From contig CAYRZF010000057.1 of assembly GCA_964428805.1 (NCBI GenBank), positions 1-13,168 of the forward strand: a stretch of 13,168 nt of DNA, in the 5' to 3' direction. Below are positions 11,475 to 13,168 of the stretch, piece after piece; position 1 is the stretch's first letter, and each line of letters opens with the position of its first letter. The position numbers and the translations under genes are program-made. The notes under the pieces are model-generated. The model did no database searches, was not told the origin of the DNA, and saw nothing but the letters and a program-made list of their open reading frames with translations. This DNA is from CAYRZF01 sp964428805. Its GTDB lineage: Bacteria > Methylomirabilota > Methylomirabilia > Rokubacteriales > CSP1-6.

Positions 11475-13094
11475 ATGAAACGCCGTCACGTTAATCAGGC
11501 ACACCTGGACATCAGGGCGCAAGCTCGCCGCCGATCCCCTCCCGCTGAGGTCGGCGTGCGCATTGGTCGAACTCCCGACCGCCTAATCGAATGGGAGGGG
11601 AAAGTGGTGGCTTTGGACCGATCCCGGGTGAAAGTGAGGTTGGAAACAAAGAAACCGGGCCCACCTGAGGGGTCGAATGTTTGGCTTCAGTTCGGTCCCC
11701 CCCGGAGGGAATCTCCCATGGTCTTTGGGGGAATGGTGTGGGGAGTAGATGCTGGCGCCTTGATCACGGTTCTTCTCAGCCTGACTACCAGTGAATTCCA
11801 TAGCCTTAAGAGCCTTGTGACCAAGTTGTTAACTGGAGAAACCACGGTCGCCCCGCCGCGCCCNNNNNNNNNNNNNNNNNNNNNNNNNNNNNNNNNNNNN
11901 NNNNNNNNNNNNNNNNNNNNNNNNNNNNNNNNNNNNNNNNNNNNNNNNNNNNNNNNNNNNNNNGAGCCCTCAGACGTGAACCTGGCCCAGCAGGCGCAGG
12001 CCCTTGCAGACCGGGCCGACTACGAGGGGGCATGGAGACTCTACTATCAAGCCCTCCAGGCCACGCCGGAGGACGTCTTGCTCTGGTACGGCCTGGGGGT
12101 GACTCTGAGCCACCTGAACCAGCCAAAAGAGACGGAGGAGGCGTTCCAGCATGTGGTGCGCCACGGCCGGCCCGACTCCGAGGAGGTCAGGTTGGCTCGG
12201 CGGTGGCTCGTTGACGCTGGAGTGCTGGCTGAACCGGTGGCCTCCACCCCCGTCGTGGAGCCCGTCCGCGACGTACGGGGAGACAGGGCAGCGGTGAAGC
12301 GGACCGCGACGCGGCGGGCGGCGGAACCAAGCCACGCGCCGGTCCAGCCGCCGGGCCCCCTGCCCTCGGAGACGAGCCCGGCCCGGCAAGCGGAGGCACG
12401 GGTCACGCCGGTCCCGCCGCGCCCTGAGCCCTCAAACGTGAACCTGGCCCGGCAGGCAGAGGCGCTTGCGGCTCGGGGTGACTACGAGGGGGCGTGGAGA
12501 CTCTACTATAAAGCCGTCCAGGCCACGCCCGAGGACGTCTCGCTCTGGTACGCCCTCGGGGTGACCGCCGGCCATCTTAGCCAGCGAAAAGAGCCTGAGC
12601 AGCCGTTGCAGTACACGGCGCGCCACAGCCAGCCGCATTCCAAGGAAGTCAGGCACACGGACCGCGCGCTCATGAGCGCTGGAGCACTGGCTGAATTGGC
12701 GGCCCACACTCGTGTTGCGGATCCCGCCGGCGATGTACGGGGAGACAAGGCGGCAGTGAAGGGGAACGCAGCGCGGCGGGCGTCCGAACCGGGCCGGGCG
12801 GAGGTCCAGCCGCCGCGCTCCAAGCCCTCGGAGCCGAGTCCGGACCGGCGGGCGGAGGCGCGGGTCACGCAGCGAGATTACGAGGCGGCGTCCGCCCGCA
12901 GTGCTCCACGCCATCGAATCGATGGCGAATCAATGACCAAGGATGAACGAGAGCGAGCCTTGCTCGCCTTGATTGAGGAAGGCTACAAGATGCCACCGAG
13001 CAGGACAGAATTGATCGCCAGGGTCATGCAGATTAGAAACAGCGGAGACAAGGAAAAGAGTAGGGCATCAAAGAAGACACGAAGACGCTTGTAA
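11475..13094 (+). CDS. PilZ-like domain protein with TPR repeat units, interrupted by a gap
   Basis: The ATG at 11475 has a Shine-Dalgarno GGAG. Residues 1-120 resemble a PilZ beta-barrel: RAQAR at 14-18 fits RxxxR, and DRSRVK (48-53) fits DxSxxG except for Lys in place of Gly. Strands such as KVVALDRSRVKVRLE and GGMVWGVDAGALITVLL follow, so c-di-GMP binding is possible but degraded. After the gap come two 154-codon units. Each starts EPS(D/N)VNLA, holds a TPR (DYEGAWRLYY, ATPEDV, LWY.LGVT) and ends in a Pro/Ala/Arg-rich linker. A third unit survives only as RDYEAA. The C-terminus (SMTKDERERALLALIEEGYK to KKTRRRL) is charged and basic. There is no signal or membrane segment, so it is probably cytoplasmic. 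Driven by a sigma-54 promoter. The length given is only nominal, because the gap could contain further units. Confidence 0.8.
   Translation: MKRRHVNQAHLDIRAQARRRSPPAEVGVRIGRTPDRLIEWEGKVVALDRSRVKVRLETKKPGPPEGSNVWLQFGPPRRESPMVFGGMVWGVDAGALITVLLSLTTSEFHSLKSLVTKLLTGETTVAPPRXXXXXXXXXXXXXXXXXXXXXXXXXXXXXXXXXXEPSDVNLAQQAQALADRADYEGAWRLYYQALQATPEDVLLWYGLGVTLSHLNQPKETEEAFQHVVRHGRPDSEEVRLARRWLVDAGVLAEPVASTPVVEPVRDVRGDRAAVKRTATRRAAEPSHAPVQPPGPLPSETSPARQAEARVTPVPPRPEPSNVNLARQAEALAARGDYEGAWRLYYKAVQATPEDVSLWYALGVTAGHLSQRKEPEQPLQYTARHSQPHSKEVRHTDRALMSAGALAELAAHTRVADPAGDVRGDKAAVKGNAARRASEPGRAEVQPPRSKPSEPSPDRRAEARVTQRDYEAASARSAPRHRIDGESMTKDERERALLALIEEGYKMPPSRTELIARVMQIRNSGDKEKSRASKKTRRRL
11864..11963. other. 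assembly gap, 100 N, at a repeat boundary
   Basis: Exactly 100 N. The bases before it (gccccgccgcgccc) match the end of the linker that precedes unit 2 (gtcccgccgcgccct), and the bases after it (gagccctca) are the start of a unit. A single missing T would join the flanks in frame; one T plus any number of 462-bp units would also fit. Confidence 0.95.
11964..12425 (+). repeat. 462-bp coding repeat, unit 1
   Basis: This unit starts GAG CCC TCA GAC GTG and is 154 codons. The first 60 codons or so (a TPR) are nearly identical to unit 2 at the DNA level; the remaining linker part has diverged more. Confidence 0.9.
12426..12869 (+). repeat. 462-bp coding repeat, unit 2 (3' end deleted) and remnant of unit 3
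   Basis: The unit aligns with unit 1 at a constant offset of 462 bp up to the RVT codons (12861-12869). Then CAG CGA leads straight into GAT TAC GAG (12876-12884), the DYE of a further unit. This is 66 bp earlier than the period predicts, an in-frame loss of 22 codons. The third unit then decays after DYEAA. Confidence 0.85.
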
Positions 13095-13117
13095 CTCGAA
13101 TAAATGTTGGATTTGAA

Positions 13118-13168
13118 TGGCGGGGTCGACGGGATTTGAACCCGCGACCTCTGGATTGACAGTCCTAT
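13118..13168 (-). tRNA. tRNA-Asp(GUC), 3' part, cut by the window end
   Basis: Read on the minus strand, the last 51 bases give anticodon loop CTGTCAA (anticodon GTC at 13160-13158), a 5-nt variable loop, T-arm GCGGG-TTCAAAT-CCCGT, acceptor strand CGACCCC, discriminator G and an encoded CCA (13120-13118). The 5' half is outside the window. In the anticodon stem TAGGA/TCCAG, three inner pairs form, but position 28-42 is A-A and 27-43 is T-G; the last bases of the window may be inaccurate or this may be real variation. Confidence 0.9.

Noticed and set aside
1..13168. CRISPR array, insertion sequence, phage or toxin-antitoxin genes
   Set aside because: No short regularly spaced repeats, transposase or integrase motifs or terminal inverted repeats were seen; the only long repeats are the coding units at 11964-12869.

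Overview
This is a high-GC bacterial window, probably from a metagenome assembly: it contains two runs of exactly 100 N (9012-9111 and 11864-11963), which are scaffold gaps of unknown true size. The gene mix suggests a soil or sediment lineage such as Candidatus Rokubacteria/Methylomirabilota or a relative. That mix includes two luciferase-like (LLM) oxidoreductases, a split-barrel F420/flavin protein, a futalosine-pathway MqnA, a PPi-type phosphofructokinase, dodecin and sigma-54 promoters. The lineage is an inference from gene content, not a placement.

Left part, all on +: a 5'-truncated LLM oxidoreductase (1-909), a TTG-started Tat/lipoprotein-like DUF362 protein (917-2002), an unrecognised 166-aa protein (2020-2520), an acyl-CoA dehydrogenase with an IVD/LCAD-type catalytic Glu (2523-3689), a phosphofructokinase with the PPi signature (3705-4949) and a COMT-like O-methyltransferase (4946-5503). 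The last five are nearly contiguous. A second + unit starts from a well-formed leaderless promoter at 5525-5553. It carries a class V aminotransferase (5560-6735), a split-barrel oxidoreductase (6760-7146) and a second LLM protein (7143-8066), the last two overlapping by 4 bp.

Middle part, on -: mqnA (10110-9334), a possible small ORF (from 9243), dodecin split by the first gap (9151-8899), a two-CBS-domain protein (8868-8416) and a frameshifted VOC/glyoxalase-fold gene (8407-8076). mqnA diverges from a BON-domain lipoprotein gene (10215-10538), and the space between them holds a promoter for each.

Right part, on +: two small membrane ORFs (10825-11082 and 11095-11274) in the same frame, separated by a single amber codon, then a PilZ-like/TPR repeat protein (11475-13094). 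Both units have a sigma-54 -24/-12 element with exact GG-N10-GC spacing (10769-10784 and 11418-11433). The repeat protein is built from 462-bp (154-codon) units, and its assembly gap sits exactly on a unit boundary, so the true copy number is unknown. The window ends inside a minus-strand tRNA-Asp(GUC).

Most of the window is ordinary metabolism. The most unusual part is 10.5-13.1 kb: two adjacent sigma-54 units, one for small membrane proteins and one for a repeat-expanded PilZ-like protein, which may be an uncharacterised envelope or c-di-GMP-linked module. A repeated leaderless-promoter design at several genes is the second notable signal.
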